Below, piece after piece: positions 35,528 through 45,500 of a DNA stretch of 64,000 bases. The translations under genes and the position numbers were made by a program. The stretch comes from Vogesella sp. XCS3 (lineage in GTDB: Bacteria > Pseudomonadota > Gammaproteobacteria > Burkholderiales > Chromobacteriaceae), in the NCBI RefSeq assembly GCF_020616155.1, contig NZ_CP085530.1:3554501-3618500 (forward strand), given 5' to 3'. Position 1 is the stretch's first letter, and the number at the start of each line of letters is the position of its first letter. The notes under the pieces are model-generated. The model ran no database searches and was not told the origin of the DNA. It worked only from the letters and a program-made list of their open reading frames with translations.

Positions 35528-35560
35528 GCAAAACGGCACCGCGTGCGAAAGCGGTGCCGT
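35528..35560 (-). terminator. Terminator of the eut operon
   Basis: ACGGCACCGC and GCGGTGCCGT (35533-35542 and 35551-35560), loop 8 nt, followed on the minus strand by TTTTGCTT. It lies 20 nt past the eutC stop. Confidence 0.85.
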
Positions 35561-35579
35561 GTGCGGGTGGTGGGGAGTA

Positions 35580-36407
35580 TCAGGCTGGCAGTGTGCTTGG
35601 CTGGGTGCCGGCCAGCAGTGCCGCCCAGCCGGGCTCGGCGGCGCTGCCGTCTTTCAGCGCCACACCGCTGCCTTGCTGCAAGGCAGCACGGATCAGCCAC
35701 GCCAGCTTGAACGCGGCCAGCGGGTAGGGCAGGCCGGCCGGGCGCACATTGGAAATGCAGTTGCGCTCCGAGTCCATGCGGCCAACCTTGGGTGCGCTGG
35801 TAAGGTAGACGCCCAGGCTGTCCGGTGAGCTCAAACCGGGGCGCTCGCCGATCAGCATTACCACTAGCCGGGCGCGCAGGCACTCGCCGGCGTCGTCGGC
35901 CAGCGCCACGCGGGCCTGGCTGGCGATGACGACCGGGCCGACGCTGAGCCCGGCGTCGGCCAGATAAGGCCGCGTGGCTGCCAGCAGCGGCGCGGCGTGG
36001 CTGGCGGTGGCCAGCGAGGACAGCCCGTCGCCGACGACGAACAGCACATCGCAGCCGTCCGATTGCTGTGCCAGCAGCTGCGTGCGGCTGTCGGCGTGCA
36101 GCCGGCGGCCCAGGTCGGGGCGCTGCAGGTACTGCGCACGGTTGTCCGCAGCCGACTGCACCTGCAGCACGCGGTGGCCTGCCTGCTGCAGCGTGGCGGC
36201 CAGTGTGTCGCCATCCAGCGGAGTATGCACTGCGTCGCGTGCCTGGGCGTGCGCCAAGGCAAAGCGCAGCGTTTCGCGGGTGGGCAGGCTGGCACCGGCG
36301 CGGCCCAGCGCAATGCGTGCCACCGTGTGCTGGCCCAGCGCCTGCCAGCTGTCTTCGGTAATGGTGTCGGGGTTGGCCGCCGGGCCGGGGAAAGGGATCA
36401 CGCTCAT
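35580..36407 (-). CDS. eutC: Ethanolamine ammonia-lyase small subunit
   Basis: Small subunit of the adenosylcobalamin-dependent lyase that turns ethanolamine into acetaldehyde and ammonia. 275 residues. The base-on cobalamin-binding part includes RPYLADAGLSVGPVVIASQARVAL (about 142-165) and LIGERPGLSSPDSLGVYLT. Overlaps eutB by 4 bp (ATGA), so the subunits are translationally coupled. No microcompartment (BMC) genes are nearby, so this is the short, non-carboxysome type of pathway. Confidence 0.95.
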   Translation of the reverse strand: MSVIPFPGPAANPDTITEDSWQALGQHTVARIALGRAGASLPTRETLRFALAHAQARDAVHTPLDGDTLAATLQQAGHRVLQVQSAADNRAQYLQRPDLGRRLHADSRTQLLAQQSDGCDVLFVVGDGLSSLATASHAAPLLAATRPYLADAGLSVGPVVIASQARVALADDAGECLRARLVVMLIGERPGLSSPDSLGVYLTSAPKVGRMDSERNCISNVRPAGLPYPLAAFKLAWLIRAALQQGSGVALKDGSAAEPGWAALLAGTQPSTLPA

Positions 36408-37783
36408 GCTACGGTCTCCATCAGGCCCAGTAGTGGTGGTTGCTGGCCGTGCGCCTGCAGGCGGCCGCCGCGGGTAATGGCCATGGTTTCCAGCCAGTCT
36501 TCGAATTCCGGCGCCCGTTTCAGCCCCAGCAGCTCGCGCAGGTATAGCGCGTCGTGGAACGAGGTGCTCTGGTAGCCCAGCATGATGTCGTCGGCGCCGG
36601 GCACGCCGATGATGAAATGAATGCCGGCGGTGCCCAGCAGCGTCAGCAGGGTGTCCATATCGTCCTGGTCGGCTTCGGCGTGGTTGGTGTAGCAGATGTC
36701 GCAGCCCATGGGCAGGCCCAGCAGCTTGCCGCAGAAGTGGTCTTCCAGCCCGGCGCGGATGATCTGCTTGCCGTCGTACAGGTACTCCGGCCCGATAAAA
36801 CCCACCACGGTGTTGACCAGCAGCGGGCTGAAGTGGCGTGCCACCGCGTAGGCGCGGGCCTCGCAGGTTTGCTGGTCTGCGCCCCAGTGCGCGCCGGCCG
36901 ACAGCGCGCTGCCCTGGCCGGTTTCGAAGTACATCACGTTATCGCCCACCGTACCGCGCTGCAGGCTGCGCGCGGCGTCGTGCGCTTCTTGCAGTACGGC
37001 CAGGTTGATGCCGAAGCCGCTGTTGGCGCGCTCGGTACCGGCTACCGACTGGAACACCAAGTCCACCGGCGCGCCGCGGTTTATCAGCTCCAGCGTGGTG
37101 GTAACGTGGGTCAGCACGCAGCTTTGCGTGGGGATGGCGTAACGCAGGCGCACCTCGTCCATCATCGCCAGCATGGTGTGGATGGCCTGGGGGCTGTCGG
37201 TGGCCGGGTTGATGCCGATCACCGCGTCGCCGGCGCCGTATAGCAGCCCGTCCAGCATGGCGGCAGCAATGCCGCGCGCGTCGTCGGTGGGGTGGTTGGG
37301 CTGCAGGCGTACGCCCATGTGGCCGGGCAGGCCCTGGGTATTGCGAAAGGCGGTGACCACGCGGCATTTGCGCGCCACCAGAATCAGGTCCTGATTGCGC
37401 ATCAATTTGCTGACGGCGGCCACCATTTCCGGCGTGAGCCCGGGCGCCAGTGCGGCCAAGGTGGCAGGGTTGGCCGCGTCCGACAGCAGCCAGTCGCGAA
37501 AACCGCCCACGGTGAGGTGGCTGACTGTGGCAAAGGCGGCGGCATCGTGGCTGTCGATAATCAGCCGGGTGATCTCGTCCTCCTCGTACGGGATGATGGC
37601 GTGCTGCAGAAACTCGCGCAGTGGCACGTCGGCCAGGCAGTAGCGCGCCGCCACGCGTTCCTCGGCGCTGGCGGCGGTCACGCCGGCCAGCAGGTCGCCA
37701 GAGCGCAGTGGCGAGGCACGCGCCAGCAGGGTTTTAAGGTCGGCAAACTGGTAACGGCGCGGGCCGATGGTGATCTGGTACAT
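36404..37783 (-). CDS. eutB: Ethanolamine ammonia-lyase large subunit
   Basis: Catalytic TIM-barrel subunit, 459 residues, normal length. Conserved segments include GINPATDSPQAIHTMLAMMDEV (about 199-220), the substrate-binding NSGFGINLAVL near 260 and GQGSALSAGAHWGADQQT near 290. Operon eat-eutB-eutC. A 21-nt perfect GC hairpin (about 37793-37813) lies in the 43-nt gap between the permease gene and eutB and could adjust expression. Confidence 0.96.
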   Translation of the reverse strand: MYQITIGPRRYQFADLKTLLARASPLRSGDLLAGVTAASAEERVAARYCLADVPLREFLQHAIIPYEEDEITRLIIDSHDAAAFATVSHLTVGGFRDWLLSDAANPATLAALAPGLTPEMVAAVSKLMRNQDLILVARKCRVVTAFRNTQGLPGHMGVRLQPNHPTDDARGIAAAMLDGLLYGAGDAVIGINPATDSPQAIHTMLAMMDEVRLRYAIPTQSCVLTHVTTTLELINRGAPVDLVFQSVAGTERANSGFGINLAVLQEAHDAARSLQRGTVGDNVMYFETGQGSALSAGAHWGADQQTCEARAYAVARHFSPLLVNTVVGFIGPEYLYDGKQIIRAGLEDHFCGKLLGLPMGCDICYTNHAEADQDDMDTLLTLLGTAGIHFIIGVPGADDIMLGYQSTSFHDALYLRELLGLKRAPEFEDWLETMAITRGGRLQAHGQQPPLLGLMETVA

Positions 37784-37826
37784 GCTGCTTCAGGGCCGGC
37801 GGCGCCGGCCCTGCCTCCACGGGGTA

Positions 37827-39248
37827 TCAGGATGCTTCGGTGACCAGCACGGGTTTCACGTCCGGCGTGCTTGCTTCGCCGTGCAGCAGTACGTCGTGCG
37901 CGGCGGCAGCGCGCTGGCTATGCGTGGCCAGGTAGTAGGCAAAACCGGTAGCCAGAATGGCCAGGAACAGGCCGGTGAGCAGGGTGTTGTAGTACACCAG
38001 TGCCGCCAGGCAGATCAGCGCGCAGCCTAGTGCAATGGCTGGCAGCAGCGGGAACAGTGGCGCGGCGTAGGGCCGGGCCAGGCCAGGTTCGCTACGGCGT
38101 AGCTTGAACAGCGACAGCATGGACACGATGTACATCACGATGGCGCCGAACACCGACAGCGTGACGATGTTGGCCGTCAGCGGCAGGCCGCCGATCTGGA
38201 TGAAGCTGTCGCTGAAGATGGCCGCGATGCCGATCACGCCGCCGGCCAGAATGGCGCGGTGCGGGGTTTTGAAGCGGGGATGGATCACCGCCAGCGCCGG
38301 TGGCAGGTAGCCGGCTCGGGCCAACGCAAAGATCTGGCGCGAGTAGCCCATGATGATGCCGTGGAAGCTGGCGATCAGGCCGAACAGGCCCAGCCATACC
38401 AGCATGTGCAGCCAGCCGCTGTCACCGCCCACGATCACCTTCATTGCCTGCGGCAGCGGGTCGTTGATATTCGACAGTGTGCGCCAGTCTCCCACGCCGC
38501 CGGCCATCACCATCACGCCCAGCGCCAGCGCGACCAGGGTCAGAATGCCGGCAATGTAAGCGCGCGGGATGGTACGCACCGGGTCGCGCGCTTCTTCGGC
38601 GGCCATGGCGGCACCCTCGATGGCCAGGAAGAACCAGATGGCAAACGGGATGGCGGCAAAGATGCCGCCGATGGCGGTAAGGCTGAAGGCATCGCTACCG
38701 GCCCAGCCGTGGGCGGTAAAGTTGGCCCAGTCAAAGCCCGGCGCCACCACGCCCATGAATACCAGCAGCTCGAAGATGGCCAGCAAGGTCACGCACAGCT
38801 CGAAGGTGGCAGCAATGCTCACCCCTACAATGTTCAGCGTCATGAACACTAGGTAAGCGCCGCAGGCGATCCACTTGGCGTCCAGCGCCGGGAACTGCAC
38901 GTTCAGGTAAGCGCCGATGGCCAGCGCGATGGCCGGCGGCGCAAATACGAACTCGCACAGCGTGGCAAAACCGGCCACAAAGCCACCCACCGGGCCAAAG
39001 GCGCGACGGGCGTAGGCAAACGGCCCACCGGCGTGCGGAATGGCGGTGGTGAGCTCGGTAAAACTGAAAATAAAGGCGGTATACATCAGTGCCACGAACA
39101 GCGTGGTCACCAGAAAGCCCAGCGTACCCGCCTGTGCCCAGCCGTAACTCCAGCCAAAGTATTCGCCCGAGATCACCAGCCCGACGGCGATGCCCCAGAG
39201 CTGCCAGCCGCCCAGCTTGCGTGCCAGGCCATGGTTGCTTGTACTCAT
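37827..39248 (-). CDS. eat: Ethanolamine permease
   Basis: APC-family importer, 473 residues, 12 membrane segments. The start GLARKLGGWQLWGIAVGLVISGEYFGWSYGW (about residues 7-37) and RRAFGPVGGFVAGFATLCEF are typical of ethanolamine permeases that head eutBC operons. The gene is preceded by a good sigma-54 promoter (39401-39417), leaving about 140 nt of leader. First gene of eat-eutB-eutC. Confidence 0.93.
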   Translation of the reverse strand: MSTSNHGLARKLGGWQLWGIAVGLVISGEYFGWSYGWAQAGTLGFLVTTLFVALMYTAFIFSFTELTTAIPHAGGPFAYARRAFGPVGGFVAGFATLCEFVFAPPAIALAIGAYLNVQFPALDAKWIACGAYLVFMTLNIVGVSIAATFELCVTLLAIFELLVFMGVVAPGFDWANFTAHGWAGSDAFSLTAIGGIFAAIPFAIWFFLAIEGAAMAAEEARDPVRTIPRAYIAGILTLVALALGVMVMAGGVGDWRTLSNINDPLPQAMKVIVGGDSGWLHMLVWLGLFGLIASFHGIIMGYSRQIFALARAGYLPPALAVIHPRFKTPHRAILAGGVIGIAAIFSDSFIQIGGLPLTANIVTLSVFGAIVMYIVSMLSLFKLRRSEPGLARPYAAPLFPLLPAIALGCALICLAALVYYNTLLTGLFLAILATGFAYYLATHSQRAAAAHDVLLHGEASTPDVKPVLVTEAS

Positions 39249-39604
39249 TGTGATGGCTCCATGCTTGTTTGCTCCCTGCCTGCAGCACCCGCTGTCAGGC
39301 CCTCAACGCCATGGTAGAAAGCGCTTGCCCGCAGCCGGTATCGCAAAACGGAAATTGCGTCTGGCGGATGGCTGCCGGATGGACGCATTTGCCGCAATGC
39401 AGCAAGCGCCGTGCCGGTGGTTTGCCCAGCTGCAGTGCACATGCCCGCCAGCGCCGGCCCTGGCTGCACCTGGCTGGCGCATGCCGGCTGCCGGGCGTGC
39501 ACAAAGCTGGCGAATTTGCCGGTTTTGGATAGCCAATGTCATGGCGGCGCGCTGGTGTGAATATTGCTGCTTACCGCTGTGGTTTTTGATAAACGGAGGA
39601 CGCC
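39249..39604. other. Divergent control region between eat and the EutR-like gene
   Basis: A 356-nt gap without a gene. It holds the sigma-54 promoter toward eat, a ribosome binding site for the regulator and several GC-rich inverted repeats (TGCAGTGCA, GCCGGC) of unknown meaning. Confidence 0.5.
39401..39417 (-). promoter_or_regulatory. Candidate sigma-54 (-24/-12) promoter of the eat-eutBC operon
   Basis: On the minus strand the sequence is CCGGCACGGCGCTTGCT. It fits the consensus with GG and GC separated by exactly 10 nt, GGCACG at -24 and TTGCT at -12; only one base of the extended -24 box differs. It points at the permease gene, which starts about 150 nt downstream. Confidence 0.75.
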
Positions 39605-40582
39605 ATGCACACCCTTACCGGCATGGCCAGCATGCAGCTGACTACCCGTATGGCTGAAGACGCGGCCGATCACGCGGCCTTTATCACAGGCTGGCAGCAG
39701 GATTACGCCCAGTTATCCTGCGGGCGCTACCAGGGGCGGCTGGACGAGCTATGCCTGCCGCGGCTACAGCTGTTCCGCGAGTTTTCGTCCTGCGAAACCT
39801 GGCAGCACTGCCAGGCCTGGCCCGGCGCCGTGTGGTTCGGCATTGCGCGCCCGGGCAGCGGCGGCCAACTGCGCTACTGTGGCCGCAGCGTGCCCGAATA
39901 CACCGTGCTTCTGTCACCTGGTGGTAGCGACTTCACGCTGCGTACGCCGCCCGCTTTCCTGATCTACGGCATGGTGCTGCCGTTGGCCTTGCTGGACCTG
40001 CACGCCCAGCTGCTGACTGGCCTCGATGCGCCGGCCAGCTGGCGTCGCAGCGGCATGCTGACGCTGCCCGCTACCGCCTACGCCCAGCTATGCCACACGC
40101 TGGACAGCATCCTGGATACCCCCGCTGCCAGTGCCGCACCGTCACGGCTGGGGCAGGCCAGCATTACGGCGCTGGTGCAGGCGCTTTTACAGGCGCAGGG
40201 CGGGGGCCTGGTTGGCCGCAGCAGTATCCAGCAGCGCCATCTGGACTGGGTGAGTGCCGCCTGCGCACTGGCGGCCAGTCCTGCCGAAGCGCTGCCAACG
40301 GTAGACGAGCTGTGCGCCCGGCTGCACGTTACCCGCCGCACCTTGCAAAACGGCTTTCAGGACGTGGTGGCCACCAGCCCCTTGCAATGGTTGCGTGCGC
40401 TACGCCTGCACCATGTCCGTCAGGTGTTGCGTAGCGCACCGCACGACGATACCCCCATCAATGACCTGGCGGCCGCCTGGGGCTTTGCCAGCCCCAGCCA
40501 TTTCAGTTACGACTACCGCCGCCAGTTTGATGAAACGCCCAGCCAGACGCGACTGCTGGCGTGGCAGGGCCGTGGCTCCTAG
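39605..40582 (+). CDS. AraC family regulator, EutR-like
   Basis: A 325-residue regulator with a C-terminal AraC DNA-binding domain (two helix-turn-helices, about 225-318; VDELCARLHVTRRTLQNGFQD and INDLAAAWGFASPSHFSYDYRRQF). Divergent position next to eat-eutBC suggests it activates ethanolamine use, like enterobacterial EutR. GGAGG at 39596-39600 supports the ATG. The presence of a sigma-54-type promoter on the target operon is at odds with an AraC activator, since those work with sigma-70; another, distant activator may exist. Confidence 0.85.
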   Translation: MHTLTGMASMQLTTRMAEDAADHAAFITGWQQDYAQLSCGRYQGRLDELCLPRLQLFREFSSCETWQHCQAWPGAVWFGIARPGSGGQLRYCGRSVPEYTVLLSPGGSDFTLRTPPAFLIYGMVLPLALLDLHAQLLTGLDAPASWRRSGMLTLPATAYAQLCHTLDSILDTPAASAAPSRLGQASITALVQALLQAQGGGLVGRSSIQQRHLDWVSAACALAASPAEALPTVDELCARLHVTRRTLQNGFQDVVATSPLQWLRALRLHHVRQVLRSAPHDDTPINDLAAAWGFASPSHFSYDYRRQFDETPSQTRLLAWQGRGS

Positions 40583-40642
40583 CCTGGTGCTTGGCCACCG
40601 TGCTGGCGGCGCCTGCATCGCGGCTGGCGTGAAGGGGCTGCG

Positions 40643-41515
40643 CTAACGGCGCGCTTGCTTGAGCCATTGGCTACGGTAACAGGACGGGGTGGTGTTTTCC
40701 CAACGCTGGAATGCCCGCGTGAAGGCACTTTGCTCGCTGTAGCCTAGCAGCAGGGCAATCTCGGCCAGCGTCAGCCCGTTATCCAGCAGATAGCGCCTGG
40801 CCAGTGTTTGCCGGGTGCTATCCAGTAACTGTTGCCAGTTGGTCTGGTTGGCCTCCAGCCTGCGCTGCAGGGTGCGTGGCGAGATGGCCAGGCACTCTGC
40901 CAGTTTGTCTTGTGATACTTCCCCCTCCGGTAGCCGGCGCATGATCAAGGCTTGCAAGTCCTGCAGCCAGTGCTGCTCAGGCTGTCTGGCCAGCTGGCTG
41001 TCGGCATGGCTTTGCAGCAGCGACAGCAAGGCATCGTCTGCGCCCTTCATGGGCTGCATCAACTGTGCGGCAGGCCCGGTCAGGCTGGTGTAAGGGCTGT
41101 TGTAGCGCACCTCGCAGCCGAAAAAGCGTTCGCAAGCCTCGCGCCGTTCTGCGCTGCTGCTACCGGAAAACTGTACCCGCGTCAGCTGCAAGGGCTGGTG
41201 CATGTGCCCGTTCAGCAAGGTCACGATGCCTGCCATCGTCGACTCCTCGTGATCCAGGCACACACTGTTTTTGTGCCAGCTCAGGGTGGCCATATTGTCT
41301 GCGATGTTGAAATCGGCAATATCGTTGCCATAAAACAGCCTTTCGTAGCGCAGATAGCTTTGCAGCGCCCGGCCCAGGGTGGTGCTGTAAATGGCCAGAT
41401 AACCAAGAATACCTGCGTGTTTAGGGGCAATGCCTTGGCCAATTTCCAGACCTGGTGCAATACAGTCCGGTTTTAGCTGACAGGCCTTTTGCAAAAGGTT
41501 ATTCCATATTCCCAG
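40643..41515 (-). pseudogene. AraC family regulator, 5' end removed by the IS element
   Basis: The 290 codons left encode most of an AraC regulator of the type with an N-terminal arabinose-binding-like domain (PF12625): GILGYLAIYSTTLGRALQSYLRYERLF near the front, and a complete C-terminal DNA-binding domain (SQDKLAECLAISPRTLQRRLE and LTLAEIALLLGYSEQSAFTRAF). Family members are about 335 residues, so some 40-50 N-terminal residues are missing. The only available start is a TTG inside the IS terminal repeat. Probably inactive, though DNA binding might survive. Confidence 0.85.
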
Positions 41516-42551
41516 GGCTTTGTTGCACAAATCAGCCGTAGGTCGAACTACCCCAATCCCCAGACGGATTTATCCCATACGGACCGTTTGCGGCGTGCCC
41601 AGTGCTGTGAAGCGATTCAGAATCGCTGCACAGATTTGAAGCTCCGCTACTTGCCGGTCAAAGTCCCGTGACTTAACCCGATCTGCCAGCAATTTGAAAC
41701 AGTGCATCTTCGTTTCGACCAAGCTGCGGCGATGGTAGCCACTCCACTTTTTCCAGAGCGCGCGCCCCAGATACTTCACCGCTCGTAGCGACTCATTGCG
41801 AGCCTGATTGCCCCGTAAATTCCCTTTCCAGAATTGGCCATTTCGACGTGGGGGAATGATGGCTGCCGCCCCACGCTCTGCAATCGCTGCGTAACATAGG
41901 CGTGTGTCGTACGCCCCATCCGTGGTGACGGTTACCAGTCCCTCTCCCGCCGGAATTTGCGATAGCAGCTCTGGCAGCATCGTGGCATCTCCAGTGCGAT
42001 TGTCGGTCACTTCCATTGCCCGGATTTCCAGCGTTTGCGCATCTATGCCCAGATGCAGCTTGCGCCATTGGCGGCGGTAATCAGCGCCATGCTTTTTCAC
42101 CTTCCACTCGCCTTCACCCATCATCTTGATGCCGGTGCTATCCACCAAGAGATGCAGACAACCTTGCTTTTTCTGTACCGGGATGCGGACTTGCAGGTCT
42201 TTCTGGCGGCGGGAAAGCGTGCTGAAGTCGGGGACGGCCCAGTCAAGGCCAGCCAGGCGCAACATACTTTCGACCATACCTGTGGCTTGCCGTAGCGCCA
42301 GGCCAAAGAGGCATTTGATGGTGAGACAGAACTGGATGGCAGCATCAGAAAAAGTTAGCTGCCGTCCCCGCCTGCCGGTAGCCGGTGCCAACCAGTTCAT
42401 GCCTTTGTCGAGCCAGAGAAGGAGCTGCCCTCGTTGCTTGAGGGACTGGTTGTATGACTGCCAGTTGATGGTTTGGTACTTGGGAGGAAGGGGCTTGCTC
42501 ATGCGGTCATTCTACCGGACGGACGCAAGCACTGATTTGTGCAACAAAGCC
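41516..42551. mobile_element. IS5-family (IS903-like) insertion sequence
   Basis: A 1036-bp element bounded by 20-bp perfect inverted repeats GGCTTTGTTGCACAAATCAG, at 41516-41535 and (complement) 42532-42551, with one intact transposase gene. The IS903 group usually makes 9-bp target duplications; the 9 nt flanking each side (TATTCCCAG and GCAGCCGGT) do not match. The flanks belong to two different truncated genes, so the element marks a rearrangement rather than a simple insertion. Confidence 0.93.
41570..42502 (-). CDS. IS5-family transposase, IS903 group
   Basis: DDE transposase of 310 residues, full length and undamaged. It starts KYQTINWQSYNQSLKQRG, the IS903-type opening. Catalytic residues are visible: Asp in LVDSTGIK (near 119), Asp in TTDGAYDTR (near 194) and Glu in the YHRRSLVETKMHCFK block (near 265), together forming the DDE triad with the YREK-like motif. 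The element is therefore probably still mobile. Confidence 0.94.
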   Translation of the reverse strand: MSKPLPPKYQTINWQSYNQSLKQRGQLLLWLDKGMNWLAPATGRRGRQLTFSDAAIQFCLTIKCLFGLALRQATGMVESMLRLAGLDWAVPDFSTLSRRQKDLQVRIPVQKKQGCLHLLVDSTGIKMMGEGEWKVKKHGADYRRQWRKLHLGIDAQTLEIRAMEVTDNRTGDATMLPELLSQIPAGEGLVTVTTDGAYDTRLCYAAIAERGAAAIIPPRRNGQFWKGNLRGNQARNESLRAVKYLGRALWKKWSGYHRRSLVETKMHCFKLLADRVKSRDFDRQVAELQICAAILNRFTALGTPQTVRMG

Positions 42552-45500
42552 GCAGCCGGTGTCATTTCGGCGGGCGGGGCAGAGGTATATAACAGGGGCA
42601 ATGTTGAAGTGGTCAATATTGTGGCGCCTAATCAGCATGGCCTGTCGCACAATCAATACCAGCAATATAATGTTAATCAGCCCGGTGTGGTGCTGAATAA
42701 CTCGGTAAATGGGGGGCAGTCGGTACTGGCTGGCCAGTTGGCCGCAAACGGCAAGCTGGGTGGCAATGCTGCCCGTCTTATCCTGAACGAGGTGGTGGGT
42801 GCCAACCCCTCCTTGCTGCTGGGCAAGCAAGAGGTGTTCGGCATGCTGGCCGACTACGTACTGGCCAATCCGAACGGTATTACCAGCAAGGACAGTGGCT
42901 TCATCAATACCGGCCGTGCCTCGCTGGTGGTGGGTAGCCCGGTGTTGCAGGATGGCCGCCTGGATAGCGTGATGCTGGGTAATGGTGCCGGCAGAAACGG
43001 CCGCTTGCAGGTAACTGGCCAGCTGGATGGCGCGCGGGTGCTGGACCTGTTGGCACCCAAAATCGAACTGGATGGCACCATCAGGAGCGAGCAGGCCATC
43101 AATGTGCTGGCAGGCCGCAACGAAGTACGGCTGACGCCAGACCAGGGCCTGCAGTTATCGGCCATGCGCGACATGCCGCCAGCGCCACCGCCGCCACCGC
43201 CGAAGCGGGAAATCTGCATTTTGCCCTGGCTGTGCATCCCCGATTTGCTAAGCGTGTTTACCCCGCCGCCTAGCCAGCCAGCGGCTGACCCCGGCCCGGC
43301 GCAGGTGCTGGATAGCCGGGTCCTGGGCAGCCTGCAAAGCGGGCGTATCCGCCTGTATAACACCGACCAGTCGGCCACCACCACCGTACAAGCCAGCATC
43401 AATGCCCAGCAGGGCCTGGCGGCAGACATGGCGGGCAAGCTGGTGATCCAGGGCAGCCATATCCAGGCTGGCGAAGCCGACCTGCGCGCAGGCAGCCTCA
43501 AGCTGGCTGCACTGTGCCAGCAACAAGACCAGCAACAGCGCGACTCGACTGGCGGCCTGAAAAACCTGCTACAGCTGTGGACGCTGGATACCGACAAGGC
43601 AAGCCATAGCGAACAACTGGCAGGTAGCGAGCTGGCGGTTCGCGGCCAGGCCAGGCTGGAAGCACGGCAAGGGCCGTTGCAAGTGGATGGCAGCAAGCTC
43701 AGTGCCGACCGGCTGCAGCTGATCAGCAGCGGTGACATGGACATTGCCGCCGCCAAAGCGACCGACAGCCTGCGGGTAAGGGAAACCAGCTCCGGCATTG
43801 ACAAAGCCATGCAGGTGGTGGAAACCACGCGTAACGAGTCGCGTGACAAGCTGCTGGCCGCCACACTGAACGGCCGCGATATCGAACTGAAGGCCGGCGG
43901 CCAACTCGGCATCAGCGCGGCAACCGTGACGGCAGCTAACGCGCTGGATGTGCAGGCCGGCAAGGTGGTGCTGGGTAGCCAGGTCACCGCCCAGCAGCAA
44001 GATAGCAGCAGCCGCCGTACCGACAATATTCTTGCGCTGGGCAGCTTGTCCTTGCTTACCACGCATGAGGAAAGCCAGGCCGACACCCAGCGCACCGAGC
44101 AACTGCACGTGAGCAAGCTCACTGCCGGTAACCGCATGTCGCTGGCCAGCCAGGGCGATATTGTGGCCAGCGGCAGCAAGTTGCAGGCGGCGTCGCTGAG
44201 CATGCAGGGCCAGAACATTAGCCTGCAGCAGGCAGCGGCGGAAAGCAGCCAGGGGCATAAGGAACGCCGTGCCGACCTGCTGAACCTGTTCAATACCGAT
44301 ACCGCGGCGCGCGAGTCACGCCAACAGCAGGTGGAAACCGTTGCCATCAACGGTAACGACATCAATCTGGCGGCCCGCGGCCAGCTCAGCCTCAGTGGTG
44401 CGGCGCAGCGCGAAAGCCGCCAGTCGGAAACCACCTACGGGCTGGCGCTCAAGCAAGACGGCAGTCATTTTGGCCACGACCGCCAGGCCTGGCAGCAAGA
44501 GCAGCTGGTTGCGGCCAACGTGGCGGGGCGCAATGTGCAACTGACAGCCGGTGGCCAGATGCAGCTGGATGGCAGCCGCATCACGGCAGAAGGCGACGTG
44601 AAGCTGCAAGCCGGGGAGTTGCGCGCCGGTACCGTAGCTACCCGCAATAGCGACAGCGCCGACCGCCACAGCATCGGTTTGCTGCACAGCGTGCGCGATA
44701 GCCGCAGCCAGGTAGAAGACAAACAGCATGGCAGTGAGATTCGCGCCGGCAAGCAGCTCACCGTGCAAGCCGGTGTGCTGGATGGCAAGGGCGTGGTGCT
44801 GTCTGGTGCCAATGCCACCGTCGGGGGCGGCAAGTTGCAGCTGACGCACGCGCTGGATAGCCAGCAGGCCAGTACCCTGCATCGCGAAGCCACGGGCTTT
44901 GACCTGCTGCAAACCACCATGGATAGCAGTGACTCGCTGCACCAGGTCGTCAAGGGCAGCCTGATACAGGCGCGCCAGGGCGACGCCAGCATCAATGCTG
45001 ATCAGGTCGCGTTGACGGCTAGCCGGGTAGAGGCCAGCGGTAATGCCCGCGTTATTGCCAAAGGCGACATCGTGCTGCAAGGCGCTAGCGAGCAGCACGA
45101 GCAGCGCAACAAGACCTGGCGGCCTTCGGCAGACTTTTACGTTAGCCAGGAAGGCACGGACTGGGAAAAAGAGCTGGGCGCCAGAGTGGACCTGAAAGAG
45201 GTGCTGGAATCGGTGCTGGACCGCGCGGTAACAGCCGATGAGGACCTGCAGTTCCGCCTGGGCGTGCGCGCCAACGGCAAGACCCTCGAAACGGTGGCGC
45301 GGCAAGTTCTGCATCAGGGCAGCGCCGTCAGTGCCGGCGCGGGGCAAGCCTATCTGCAGGCTGACAAGGTTGCCCTGTCCGGTAGCCGTTTGCAAGCCGA
45401 TGCCGATGAGGCATCCATCCAGGCGCGCGACATCGCGCTGACTGCCGGCAAGTCACAGCGCATCACCGAAGATAATCTGCGCACCGACGGCATTGGCCCC

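Noticed and set aside
42126..42551. Haemagglutinin reading frame starting inside the IS
   Set aside because: This part is the antisense strand of the transposase; it has no signal peptide and no family match, so it is not the true N-terminus.
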